Of a stretch of 64,000 nt of DNA, positions 11,766-25,142 are shown piece by piece (the first letter of the stretch is position 1; each line of letters starts with the position of its first letter). Made by a program: the position numbers and the translations under genes. The notes beneath the pieces were generated by a model that saw nothing but the letters and a program-made list of their open reading frames with translations, was not told the origin of the DNA and made no database searches. Origin of the DNA: Ceratorhiza oryzae-sativae. Taxonomy: Eukaryota; Basidiomycota; Agaricomycetes; Cantharellales; Ceratobasidiaceae. Where the stretch lies: NCBI GenBank assembly GCA_030998015.1, contig JARWMV010000234.1, positions 1,984,001 through 2,048,000 of the forward strand. Reading direction: 5' to 3'.

Positions 11766-14399
11766 ATGTCCGCCCAACCACACGAGGCCGACACACTCCT
11801 CCCGCCGTCTGCGATGGTCGACCCGGCGACCGCGCGGTCCTCTATGGTCGACTCGCTCGCACCGCCCCCGTCGCACTTGAGCGGGGACCTGCGAGAGTCG
11901 CAGTATTCGTCGGTCCCGCTCAACCAGTCGTACGGGAACGAGTCTCCGTCGCCTCGTGCGGGCACCCCAGCACAATACCGGGATGACACTACCCCTGGCC
12001 TCGTCGAGAAAACTGACCCTGCCATGTCGGACTATCCGGAGGAGGGTCGCGGGGCACGAAGGCGGCCTCTATTCTGGACCCTAGTTGTGCTGGTCCTTCT
12101 CGCCATCATTGCGTTGCGGTGGTCGTACCAGTCTACTTCAAGGTCATCAAGCCAAACAAGCACTCTGCCACTTCAAATACGTCGTCTGGAGGCGCCCCAC
12201 CCAGCCCCTCGCAATCGGGAAATCCAGGCACGGTTCCTCAGGAGGCAACAACGGGCGGAGACGGCAGCAAAGTTATCACGGAAACAGGCAGCTTCATCTA
12301 CAACAACTCGTTTGGCGGTTTCTGGGTACAGGATCCGAAAGACCCCTTCAATAACAACGCACAGGCTCAGAGCTGGTCACCTCCGCTCAATACAAGCTGG
12401 CGATGGGGCGTTGACAGGATCCGCGGGTGAGTCTGATTGTCGATGGCTGTGTAGGATGTCATTATGCTAGGTGGCTAACCTCCTTCACAGTGTTAATCTT
12501 GGAGGCTGGCTCGTACTTGAACCGTTCATTACTCCCGCACTCTATGAGCCATATATGAATGCGAGCACCCCTGCCGTTGATGAATGGACATTGTGCACAA
12601 ACTTGGCAAACGACAAGTCTTCGGGAGGCGTTGCCAAAGTGATTGAGAATCACTACAATACGTTTGTCGTACGTCCAATTTCCGTTTACGTGCTCAATCA
12701 GAGGATGATGATATGGCTTGTCTTAACGCAGACCGAACAAGATTTCGCTCAGATCGCCGGCGCAGGCCTTAATTGGGTTCGTATCCCTATTCCGTTCTGG
12801 GCGATCGAGGTCTATCCTGGCGAGCCATTCCTGGAAGGTGTTGCTTGGAAGTGAGTTGATTCTAGAAATGAATTGGGTGTATGTCTAATTTTCGAATAGG
12901 TACTTCCTGAAGGCGATTGCGTGGGCTCGCAAGTATGGTTTGCGTATCAAACTCGACCTGCACACTATCCCCGGCTCGCAAAATGGCTACAATCATTCTG
13001 GAAAATTGGGTACAATCAATTGGTAAGCGTCTGCGGCCCACAATTTCACAGCATATAGGCTGATCGCACGCATCATAGGCTGCACGGCACCATGGGTATC
13101 GCCAACGCCCAGCGGTCTCTCAACTACATTCGCATCTTTACCGAGTTTATTTCACAGCCTCAGTACAGGGATGTAGTTCCATTGTTTGGAATTGTGAATG
13201 AGGCAGTGGTCAACACGATCGGCATGGATGTCGTGCAGTCCTTGTAAGTCGGCTTCTTGCTTTTTGTCTTGCAAACGGTTGATCTAGGAATGATTAAGCT
13301 ACCTCGAGGCTCACAACATGGTCCGAAACATCACCGGATACGGCCAAGGCAACGGACCGTGGCTCAGTGTTCATGATGGATTCCAGGGTATTTCGCAGTG
13401 GACCAGCTTTATGCCAGGCAGTGATCGTGTGGCTCTGTGGGTACACCTAAGCGCTTTTGTATCGTCTACTGACCAGATCTTCTAGAGACACCCATCCGTA
13501 CTTCTGCTTCAATGATCAGGATACGACCGATGTTTCCTCCCAGACAACCAAGCCTTGCAACGCCTGGGGCAGATCCATCAACGGATCAATGTCTAGCTAC
13601 GGCATGACGTTTGCTGGCGAGTTCAGTAACGCGCATAATGATTGCGGTCTCTTCCTCAATGGTGTCAATCGAGGCGCACGATTTGACGGAACCTTTAATC
13701 CGTATGGCGGGCCAACAGGCGGTGCGAATGCATGTGTCGAGTGGATGGATGTCGCTCGATGGGACACTGCCACCAAGGCTGCTATCAAAGCGTTCGCGTT
13801 GAGCAGCATGGACGCATTGCAGGTTCGTTCAAACCTTTCCCCGTCGACCTCGGCTCTTCTCACCAAGATTACAGAATTATTTCTTCTGGACTTGGAAGAT
13901 CGGCAAGTCCACGACATGGGGAACAGTGGCTGCTCCAATGTGGTCCTACAAGCTCGGTCTCGACAATGGCTTTATGCCAACCGATCCACGCGAAGCTGAT
14001 GGTGCTTGCTCCAACACCTCACCTTGGAAGGGCCCGTTGCCAGCATCCAAGACGGGAGGTGTGGGAGCCGGAACGGTTGACCCTGCGTTCGTTGCTGGCC
14101 ATGCTTGGCCCCCTGCCACACTCTCTGGCATCGATGCGGGTGCACTCCCGACCTATACTGCCACTGCTGACATCATCACTCTGAAGCCCGCCACATTCAC
14201 AGCGTCAGTTAGCGCTGGGAGTGGATGGGCGAACCCGAACGATCAGAGTGGACTGTACACTCCCATTGCAGGATGTGCCTACCCGCCTAACCCCTGGGAC
14301 GCTGTCAGCGCGAGTGCGACCGCCTGCAATGCCGGGGGTGCGCAAAAGATGTTCAGAGGTCGAGCTTTTATGCCTCGGGAGACTGGATTACCTTTGTAG
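11766..14399 (+). CDS. Glucan 1,3-beta-glucosidase (GH5_9-like, type II membrane), copy 2
   Basis: Tandem paralogue of the gene at 6260. Exons: 11766-12426, 12491-about 12668, 12732-12850, 12900-13022, 13079-13243, 13299-13436, 13486-13822 and 13875-14399. The product has a cytoplasmic tail (MSAQPHEADTLLPP), a membrane span (FWTLVVLVLLAIIA), a Ser/Pro linker and a GH5 catalytic domain with GGWLVLEPFITP, DEWTLC, WVRIPIPFWAIE, RIKLDLHTIPGSQNG, FGIVNEAV (acid/base Glu), AGEFSNAHNDCG, NYFFWTWK and a Pro-rich C-terminal part ending in RETGLPL. The role would be beta-1,3-glucan trimming in the wall. One lesion is visible: a 1-nt loss near 12111 inside the membrane span throws the frame; all other exons join in phase. 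I treat it as probably functional with an assembly error, but a real null allele cannot be excluded. Confidence 0.8.
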
Positions 14400-15159
14400 A
14401 TTGTGAATATGTAGCCACGGACGTCTTGTTTCATTTAATTCTGGACATTGACATTACTTTTTCACGGACTTGTCGCTTTTTTACCCTTTTATTTCGATCA
14501 TTCTTTTATATATATATCCGCAAGTTTCGGTGGAGCATAGGAGGGAGCCGCTGTGGGGCTGACGCGTATTTAATCCTATCTTGTTGCGTGCGCGACTCAA
14601 CAGGGTACCGATTTGTACTGGAGGTGTGACTTGGTTGGTTTGAGGATAATCACTTGCAACCCGATAGGGCTATCCTCTTGTTTGAACTGCAACAATCGAC
14701 ACCAGATCCGGCAACCAACGGCACGTTCTGTGGCATAGGGGTTAAAATTATAGCGCTATTGGACGAATCAGGCTTAGCGACGCTAATGGAAGCACTTGGT
14801 ATAGCTACAATATTGCTTTGCCCACACGCGATATTTCGGGTAGCGTCTCGGCCAAGTGCCACAGGTCCCATCTGGTGGTTAATATCGCGCATTTGAAGAG
14901 CCATCTCAGTTGTAGTGAGACCATCGTACAAATCGAACCGAGATTACGCTTTCGAGAATAGTGATACTGTGTATGCTATACCCAACCTCCCGAATGCCCC
15001 TATCAAACTACTTTTCATCCCCCTCCAGCTTCTTGGCTTGTGAATATTGACAGTGAGATTCAATGGATAGTGGCAATGATGGAATAGCAATACAGCATAA
15101 GATGTGTTGCAACTCTATCAAGCATTGAGCGATTCGCCTAGTCACTTCAGCGTCACGAC
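14400..15159. other. Intergenic; possible coding remnant
   Basis: Three-prime flank of the glucanase, then a minus-strand 93-codon frame (14931-14650) with fairly even composition and a run VAGSGVDCCSSNKRIALSG. It has no recognised domain or visible flanking exons, so I do not call it a gene. Confidence 0.35.
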
Positions 15160-16890
15160 ATTTTTTTTATGATCAGGTATATTTATCGTCGCTGCGGGGC
15201 ATGTCCCTATGTTGCGACGATGGGTTATTACAGATGGAAAAGCAGGGTAACTAAACTACGAGCTCTAGACAAACTAGGAGAGAAAGGGGAGGCTGTGTAC
15301 GATAGGCTAAATACAATTTCGACTTGGTGAGGCGTGTGCGCCGGCTGCGAGGGAGATGGACCGAGTAGAGAGAACAGGGATAAACGAAGCTAAAACTATC
15401 TAAGGGGGTCATTAAACCAGCCCGTGGCCTTTATATATTCGAGAAGGGGGAGGAGAGCCTCTGGAGCATGAAAGAGATAGTCTAAAGACAATAGGTCTAG
15501 ATCCCCGGACTCGAGGTGGGCGTATTGTTCATGAGCGTATTGCAGGCATCCGAGCAGGAAATGTACCACCGTTTCCGGTGCACCAGGGGAATTGGGGGAA
15601 TCGGGGGAATTGACCGCCTGTAGGCAGTGGAGGTGGTGGTTTAGTCGGGCGTGTCCAGTGATTGGGCAGAACAAGACGACTCCTCTCGCCCTGGGGAGGC
15701 CTTGGGTGTGGTTCAGGAAATTGGCCAGGGGAAAGGAGTGGGGAGTGGGCACCTGTGGTGGTACTTCTCTCCCGTGGGGGTGTTGGACCAGAACTGGGGG
15801 GCTAGTGATAGGTTTTCTTCCCTGCAGGCTCGCTTGGCTCGTCAGGTTCACTCGGACGATGCTTGAGGAGTGTCCCAGGGAGCAAATCAGGGCTATTTTC
15901 CTTCGATTGCCAGCTTCGCCTCCTTGTCTGCCAGCGTGTTCCCTCAAATTCCTGCGTGACCGGGGCACCAGATGAGTTCGACAGTCAGGCCGGTCGCCTT
16001 TTTCCTAGCTCTGACCAGGCCTCTCCTCATGGTCTTGAGCAGGCGTTGTGCTATGCCTATATGGGCCCTGTTCCCACCCCTGATGGCGACCTGTGAGTCC
16101 GACAGGATGGCAGCGTGGTTTGAAATCCGGGATAGATCAAGGAGGTGGTGGGCGATTACGATCGCCGCCACTTCTGCATTTAGTGCTGTGTGGGCTTTGT
16201 AGTCCCCTAATCATAGGCCACTTGCCTTTGTGACCTTCCCATTTTCGACCAGAACTGCAGCGGCTCCAACTCTTCATTTTGAAATAGTACCGTCAGCAAA
16301 TAACTCGATAGGGGAGCGATTTGACCAGACGTCCAGGATGGCTGTGGGCAGGGGGGAAATACTTGAAGGGGCGCGCGGAGCATGGGCAGCTCAGTCAGGG
16401 GCCGTTTCTCAAAGGCACCAGGACTGCACTTTGCCAAATGAAGAATCTTCCGCAGAGAGGTGATGTAGGTCTTTCGTCCTGCTCCGGCGGCGCAGGATAT
16501 CGCTTTCGCGAGGGGATGATCTTCTGGTGCTGGCGCATAGCAAATGGCGGTGCGTTGATAGGCCTCGTTGAAAAGGATGTGCATCGGGAGGAGGGAGGGA
16601 TGAGCATCAAGGGAGTGGATAGGGTTGAGCGAATGGCCCGTAGGATGGCGCCACTCACCGTAGTTTAGATCCTCACTAGCTTCTTTGCAAATCCGATTGA
16701 TCCAGTGCTCCTTTGGCATCACGATATTGCGAGCATAGGTGCTCCTGAGTTAAATGCAATAACCTATTATCAATGACCATCGAGCACTAGCAAATTGTCT
16801 CTCTTTTGGAGTTTCGAATCGCCACCGTTAGCAGGGTCAATTTTGACGGGTTGACGATGAGCCCAAGCTCTCCTATAGCGCCAGTGCCAG
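15160..16890 (-). mobile_element. 5'-truncated, degenerate LINE (non-LTR retrotransposon)
   Basis: Minus-strand remnant. From 16890 down it shows the end of a reverse transcriptase (LGLIVNPSKLTL), a linker domain starting near 16730 (YARNIVMPKEHWINRI), an RNase H domain at about 16190-15910 with the expected acidic and His positions (AEVAAIVIAH, ILSDSQVAI, WCPGHAGI then GNTLADKEAK) and a C-terminal gag-knuckle-like tail (GAPETVVHFLLGC). The frame is broken by several stops and shifts, including a TGA inside the RNase H motif at about 15944-15946. The far end is an A8 tail (T8 on the plus strand near 15162). No 5' half is present. It resembles fungal Tad/Inkworm-type LINEs by domain order. Confidence 0.8.
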
Positions 16891-17380
16891 TGCCAGCGTC
16901 AATTTGGAATGACGCTTTGGGTTTCGGCCCTATATTATATACTACACGAGTAGGGTTAGACTTCTAGAATATTTAAACTTGCTGTATGTGAATGAGAACC
17001 ATACCGTAGGGGTAAAACGTCGATCGATGCAGTAGCGCACCTGAAGATCACCAGTTTGAAGCAATGCGACTGACCACGAACACTATTCTGCACGTCAGAC
17101 TAGTTTTCATTCTTATTTAAATGAGCAAAATCGTGCGAAAATTTAGGCCAGGGGTTAGAACATCGATCGTGTAGCCGATTGAGTGGCTGTATGCGCGTAT
17201 TTAAGCCATGTTAAACAGGAAGGCGTCTTTCTGGACCTTAAAGAGGAAAGACTCATCGCTTAGGTCAGTTAGCCACGCTCAACCTTGTGCGCGGTAGCCT
17301 TCCCGTCACAACCCCTTCGTACTCACTCTGCTACTCTCCGCGAGCTGTCACTATTTTCAAGCACTCTGACTGTAGAATTT
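16891..17380. other. Intergenic
   Basis: Between the 5' break of the LINE and the start of the Rab-like gene. No coding segment seen; it must contain the promoter of the gene at 17381. Confidence 0.4.
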
Positions 17381-18881
17381 ATGGATTCCGGTAACGAGAG
17401 CGAATATCCTGACCGAGCTAATCAGAACAACGCTTTTGAAATCGAGAGCATTCGAAACAGCCGAGTAAACACGGTATGTTCAATGTGGTTATATCGCTGA
17501 ATGAAATGAGTTAAATTGGCGTAGCCTAGTTCGTACGCAACTGCACATGGCGATTCTGCCGAGTTCATACCAGTATCATATTGCCCTTCGCGCAATGGTC
17601 AAGCCATATCTTACAATGGCGTTATCACACCGACTGGGGACTATGACGTATGTTTTATCGCACCTGCACCCCTATATTTAATACACGCTTTTCGAACCAC
17701 AGGAAGCTCTTAGATCTTGCATTTCGGTGTTCCAGCGATATTTTCCGAGTGGTTCGTCGAGTCGGTCCGGGTGGCTACAAATTCAAATACAGATGGTCTC
17801 GGGTCCTACCTGGGTTGATTTCGAACCTCGAACCTTCCCAGATCTGGTATCGAAGCCTGGCGCGGAGCTGAAGCTCTGCGAAAAGGGTGAGCTCAACTGC
17901 TTGGATATTAAACCGACGGAAGCGATATGAACCATTTTGCGAATATAGCCCAATTCAACGTCGATATACTGCCTGTTAGGCATAGCCTGGAGACTACAGA
18001 GTCACAATCTTACCTCCAGTTTAAGATCGTTATTATTGGATCAATAAGTGTGGGCAAGTCTATGAGTACGTTTCTACACAATCTGGAGTGGTCTATTTAT
18101 AGGATATTACTAGTACACCAACGTTTTACAAAACCACCGGAAGCGCGAACGGACCAGCTGGCTGCAACGGTACAGGCCAGGCAAGACATTACCAAGCGAT
18201 TTATGACGACGTCTGGGGAGTTGATCAAGATATCCCTATGGGATACAGGCATGTATGAATAGCTTACAACGATATCGGACCTTACCTTGATCTCTCAGCG
18301 GGGTCAGAGGCATTCCGTGCCCTTACTCGACAGTGAGCACATTCAACTTGTCATATAACTTACGGAACCCCCCCCCCATTGACAGATATTACAACGGAGC
18401 AAACGGGATTGTTCTGGTTTACAATGTTACGGAACGACAGTCTTTTGATGACTGTAACGAGTGGCTGACCGAAATCCGAAACCATGCCCCTGAGGATATT
18501 GTCACAATCCTCGTAGGAAATCAAATCGACAAGGCTCGCCATCGTGTGGTGCCGACGAGTGAAGGACAATCCTACGCTAGTTAGTATAATAACGTTTACC
18601 CTGGCGGAGCTTATAAATCGAAAATCCCTCTGCTAGCTATAAATGGTCTCTTGTTTAGTGAAGTGTCTGCAACGGATGGTACGAATATTGACCATACCTT
18701 TCAATGCCTCGTACATGGTATGTTGTGTCTCATCCATTAATACACTGGTGTCAGCCAACCGTATTTTAATACGCTTGCAGAAATAGTCGAAAGGGTAAAA
18801 AGTAATAATACTCTGGCCACTTTTAAAAAAACCAAGCCAAGGTTAAAGGCATCCCCACCGGCTAGTTCCTGTCGGTGCTAG
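17381..18881 (+). CDS. Rab-like small GTPase with extra N-terminal domain, copy A
   Basis: About nine short exons. Starts MDSGNESEYPD; an N-terminal domain of roughly 130 residues follows (VSYCPS, QRYFPSGSSSR, TWVDFEP, FPDLV, ELKLCEK), unlike anything I know in Rabs. A Ras-type GTPase domain then follows: P-loop GSISVGKS, WDTAGSE, ANGIVLVYNVTERQSF, NQID and EVSATDG. The protein ends SSCRC, a CxC geranylgeranylation signal, so it should attach to membranes. Two signature positions deviate: the catalytic Gln of the AGQE motif is Ser, and NKxD is NQID; slow or no GTP hydrolysis is therefore inferred. One intron has a GC donor (18248). The join into exon 2 near 17540 is out of phase in my model, so that boundary is uncertain. 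It is the same architecture as 50107-51667 and sits next to a normal Rab11 gene. Confidence 0.7.
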
Positions 18882-19819
18882 ACTACAGCTCGCCCTTCTC
18901 TCCCTTTTACACTAAGAACCCATTTATAGCCATGTTAGGCTCGAGTTCTATATTAAAATACAAAATGTTAAGGCTCATACCCCACGATAAAAGCAGAAGG
19001 CTAAAAGAACGCTAGTACAGAGGGATAGAGCATATACGCAAGGGACGAGTAAATTAGGCGATAAAACGGCTGATAAAGTTAGCAAAACTAAAAAGGGACA
19101 TAAGGAGGCCAACACAACCAGCCTATAGTTTGGCTACAACAATGTGAACAAATATTTATCCGGAAAATCTGATTTACGATGAGAGGGTACATGACGAAAC
19201 TGAACCTCTCCTCAACTCCAATAAGTGCTACGAAAGTTGATCCTTTGTATTGACCGACTCGGCCAAAATTCAGTTCGCTATTAAGGGCTACTCAGAGCAC
19301 CGGTTCTACCTAAGCAGAATAAATGCCAGTGGCGTATGCTAATCTGAGCTACAAGAGCATCAATTCTGCTTAGGCAACTAGAAAATTTGCTTTTGGCCGA
19401 GGATAATGGTAGTAGATGACTTGCAGTGCGCTTTTCAGTTTCCGGCCTGAGTTGAATTTTGGATATATAAGTGAATGCATGAGAAAAGTAGGACGCTACA
19501 GTGATTTGAGGCATTCATCCCATCTAGAGCAGACCAAATGGGCAGTTTCCGCAAATACGACTCATTTTGTGGCTTTGGTATACTTTTAAGAGTTAAGCCG
19601 CCCGTACAAAATAGCCTCTCTATTCGTATTTTTGGTTTGACTCCCCCCAGCCAGAATCAATGCCAGCCGGAGGGTGCCATAGGTCCGGAATATGACGAGG
19701 CCCCCGTGCACTGATTAGCGCCATTGGGACTGCGCCCAGAAGACCCAGCCACACGTAACGACCACGACCCCAGCTTTATTTTTCCCCAACTGTATTCAAC
19801 TATCGCTTAAACACTTGCC
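18882..19819. other. Intergenic
   Basis: Gap of about 0.9 kb between two plus-strand GTPase genes. Nothing coding recognised. Confidence 0.4.
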
Positions 19820-20853
<1,034 letters not shown>

Positions 20854-21099
20854 TGAATAGTTGGGGGTGTTGTTCGAGTTTGCTCTGTATGTAAGAGATT
20901 TGTTGTATATCTCGTCACAACGCCCCGTGTGGTGTCTACGTGTATCCTACCGCTTGACTCTAGATTGATGCACTTTTTTTGTTCCTTTTGATTCATCTAA
21001 TGATAGCCATCCTGCATTGGACAAATTGCGTACAAGGAAGCAAGGACGGCAAGCATAGATAAATATTGTTATTACATCTACAACAATCACTACGGCCAT

Positions 21100-22696
21100 T
21101 TATTCGGCCTTTTTCTTGCCCTTGACCTTTTGGCTGTTGTCCCGAGCAACCAGAGGGTACAGAACAGCATGAAAGCTACGCTCGTACTGATAGCTCCTGT
21201 ATAGTACGGCCACGCCGCTGACAGGAACCGGGGTACCCATCGTGCCGAGGAGGAACAACAGAAACAGTGGTAGAGGATTCAAGGTATGTGTGACTAGGAG
21301 TGGGTCAGAATATGTTAAATATCAAAAAGAATCGACTCACCCTTTGCGCCTCCAGTCGACTACGAACTTGAATACACCATGCCTATCCGGAGCGCGGAAC
21401 TCGACGCGATACACACCTGGCTCGGCCTTGACCGCTGGCAAATCGACCCTCACGTGAGGGTCAAGCATGGTGAAGTCGAGTTGCAGGTCGTCAATATCCG
21501 AGTACGGCTCCCACACGCCAACCTTTTCATCGCCGTTGAACTTGGAAACCTTGATTTCGTATACGATATCGTCCTTGACGGTGTATCGAGTCGGAGGCGT
21601 TGTGGCATTATGAGCAGGCGTAGAGGCGAGGCGATGGGAAGTGCTGTCGATGCGGTATACGTTGGTTTCTTGGAACGTCCAGCGGGCAAGCTCTTGCGCA
21701 AATCGCGCGTTCCCAGATTTTTGCTCACTAGAGAGACATTCGTAAGTGGGAGAATGACGTGCTATAAATAGACTCACGGTGCGAGGTATGCGTTGGCAAA
21801 CTCATCGCTGAATACGCTCACGCCACCGACCCATGCCGCACGGGCGCCCCCGGCAACCTGGAACCCGGCCACGACGGCGGGGCTGCTGCCAGCCCAGAGT
21901 CCCTCGCCTCCCCGATCGGCCATTTCTGCGACACTCTCCGCATTGTCGTCGCTCTCCGAGTCGGCGGCAAAACTCTCCACTGGAGCCTTGACAATGGGGA
22001 AGACTTGGGGGTTATCTCCCAACGTGAAACTTGTCCCCGAGAAGAAAATAGGAGCTATGCCAGGCTGGATAAGAGGATGGGACTTGGCGAGTGAGATGGG
22101 AAGAGTGGTATGCGGGGGTGGTCGGGCGGGCCAGTGTGATATCAATGGTGTATTGGGAGGAGGTAAAGACAGACCGAACTCCGCAGCAAGAGAAGATAGA
22201 GGGGTAGCCTTGGGGGAAAGCGCAAAAAGGATGTTGGTGCTCAGCGTAAGAAGTTTCACCAAGCTTTGGGGTGTTATGTCGTTCGCGAAAGCTACAGGTC
22301 GCGTCGGAGAATAGAAGCGCGGTTAGTTTAAATTTACTACGACTCATTGGCTTTACTCACATTTGCTAGTAGGAGCAAAGAGGATTACATGCGAGAACGA
22401 AGGGACGTCGTGCTCGATAATAGCAGGCGAGACATCTTTCGGCGACCTGAAAGTCAACTTGTAGCCGCGCTCTGTAAATTTCGGCAGAGAACAACAATAT
22501 TATAGCATATAAGCTTGGTTCGCGTTTAATCCTGGCCGACAAACTCACTCCTAAGTCCATTAAAGAACGTGGAATACTCCTCCTGCTTGAGCTTGGGCTC
22601 CAGTATGACGAGTACAGAGTCCCCAGTGCTCGAGACGGCAGATACGCAGCTAACGGCATACAGAGCCGCGGACAATAAGCCGAGTAATCTGACCAT
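21100..22696 (-). CDS. WBP1: Oligosaccharyltransferase 48-kDa subunit (OST48/WBP1 family)
   Basis: Exons 22696-22549, 22471-22361, 22291-21778, 21727-21341 and 21293-21100 give about 450 residues, the family length. The product is an ER type I membrane protein of the complex that transfers the N-glycan to nascent proteins. Visible: signal peptide (MVRLLGLLSAALYAVSCVSA), VLVILEPKLKQEEYSTFF, HVILFAPTSK, the conserved FSDEFAN, VYEIKVSKF, YRVEFRAPDRHGVFKF, RHDGYP and a membrane segment near the end. A 1-nt deficit lies at the C4 run 21230-21233, just where YPRF is expected, and a second shift after the membrane span is needed to reach the tail ending in KKAE, a plausible ER-retrieval KKxx signal. 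As the gene should be essential, these are probably assembly errors. Confidence 0.9.
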
Positions 22697-25142
22697 GATA
22701 TTTTAGTTTGGAGTCGTCGTGTGCTGGCGCGCAGCTTGACACGTCGCCGCCAGGATTAGCCGCCTTCACGTGATGCGTGAGATAGATTATGTCAGGATCG
22801 CGTGGCCACACAACCAGTGGCTATATTTGCCACCCACCACACCACTACGTTCAATCCCACGAGCTCGCGATTATGAGAATCATAATTAATTGTAATAATT
22901 AATTTCACACGTAGGATTGAGTCAATGATGCCCCTCCAAACCCCACACCTGGTACGGTGTTTGTTTCCTATCGACTGTAATGGCTTCGCACCTGGGAATA
23001 CGAACCAAAGAAAAAAACATGTTCTCAACAGAATTACACAATACACGACCGAATTTAAACGAGCTTTTCATTCGGGAGGATTCACAGATGAAATTAACCG
23101 CTACCCATTCTATCCGCTCATCCGCCTCTGAATGAATCGTCGAGGTCAATTAGTGAATCACAAAGCGATCGACGCAATTAGAGTCTCAAACGGATCGGTT
23201 CCTGGTGGTCACGTACCTCTTTAGATCAAATGGACCTTCCATTTTACTGCCTTAAACACGAACGCCCCCCCCCACCACGTTCGCTCTTTCATGACAGAGG
23301 CTCGCAGCAAGAGTCAAGAAGGCCCTATCTGTACCTCGCACACCGCCGCGTTCCTTATTTTGCGAAAATTCCGACATTCAACATTGATTCACGCACAAGA
23401 TACAACGTAAAACCGCTACGACATGATGACGACGTCGGTGAGACTTGCCGATCAAGCGCTAGGTTTTATTTAGTCCATGTGAAGTGTATCAAGGTGTGTA
23501 AACGTTAAAAGGATGTGTCGTCGAGCTATTACAAGCTCAGCCAGACTAGAAGTGATACGTGCTCAGCCTGATTTCAAAGAGATCTGGTTTCGTGGGGAAT
23601 TAAAAGGTAGCACCGACCCTTGGGGTGGACATAAACGATAAGCTCAGGCACACACACCTCGGCAACCGCTAGATAGTCCGTGTATTACTTTTCAACGAAA
23701 ATAATGACACAGAGCTTGCTCGGAGCGTATCAATTGGCAACGGTGGAGGGTATCGGCGTAAAGTGCATCGGAATACGTGGCTCCCTTTTCTTCCCCTCAG
23801 CCTTTGAATAAGCTTCGAGATCTACATAACCCCCTAATCACGGCTGGCGCACAGATGGACGAAATTAAATGCCAACCTAGAGTAATTACTCATGAAGTAT
23901 TGCCGTGTTGAATGAGTGCACAAACTTGGCCTTTGGCGAGCCCCCTAAATCCGGCTTCCATATGACAGCATTATGGTACCCGCACAATAATTTTACCACA
24001 CCTCGAAAGAATACCACTAATCCAAGCCTCCCGTTGGTTCAAAGGCAAGGCTGCGACACTATGCTTTGGCGTATGCACCGACCAACATCGATCAGCACAT
24101 ATGATGATCCTTGATTGATCATCCTATCGCATATCTTAGCGACAAATGAACGTGCGAATCACTGCAATTCTCCCACAGCTATCTCTTACACTCCCTATAG
24201 CATAGTGTCTATAATGAGGCGTGATTCCAATTGGCCCCAAAGGAAGAAAGGTAAGGGACAACGTGTACGTTCCCTAGCCTCGTGTTTCCTATACATCGAT
24301 CCAATTGAAAATCGAGTTGAACATCAGGGAGCTGAAAATGTCAAAATTGGGTGATTGTTGCATGGGATTGTCGACCAGCAACGGTCTGACGGCTTGGTTG
24401 ACATGAGGGGGATCGGCTATAAAGCCTCATCTATTGTGAAACTTGGGTTTTCAACCGTGCTTCATTGTTCATAAAGTACATGGACGATCAGCAGAGGTTC
24501 TAGCTCATGGGGTTGTTGCTTTGGCGAAGCAAGCGAGTATCAAGCCTCAGTTGGTAACCTTATCAGCGGTTCAAACGATTTCTGGACAGCAAGCATTAGC
24601 AACATCAAACCAAGCGGCAGTTTCAACCGCCATCTCACACGCCGCAACGCATTCAGCCTGAAGCCAAAAACGCCACATTGCACACGAATTGTGAATCTCA
24701 TAAACCACCGTGGGCTAGGTAAAGTTACAAGCTAAATCCGAATCCACATGCAGCATTACTTTCCGCCCTAAGTTCAGGCGGAGCTAGGTTACAAGGAGGT
24801 GAACGGGGATGGGGATGAGGACGTGGTGATGATGAGAGCAATGCACGGTGATAACATGGATGGTTCGTCTCCCGGTGTGCAAAAGCGGAAAAGAGAGGAA
24901 AAGAGTTGGTCCGAGATAGCAACAAGCGATAACGCAAACGAAGCAACCAACAAAATAGTCCCAAAGGGGGATACCAAAACCACAGCGAGATCGTACCCCA
25001 TGTTGGTGAGAAATATCAACAGAAAAGGCGGCGCGATAGAACAATGTCCCAAAAAGCAAAGTAGAAACAGCAACGAAAAACGCCGCGCGCTAGAAGAAAA
25101 GAACAGGGAAGAACCCAAACAAACGAATGTTCGGGGCTCTCC
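22697..25142. other. Intergenic, about 2.4 kb
   Basis: No conserved coding segment found. The plus-strand frame at 24443-24661 is Ala/Gln/Ser-rich with no partner exons. The stretch must contain the 5' region of OST48 and the 3' region of the homeobox gene. Confidence 0.45.

Noticed and set aside
15592..15975. 127-codon plus-strand frame
   Set aside because: Antisense shadow of the LINE C-terminal region.
24443..24661. 72-codon Ala/Gln/Ser-rich plus-strand frame
   Set aside because: Low complexity, no signal peptide, no splice-compatible neighbours.
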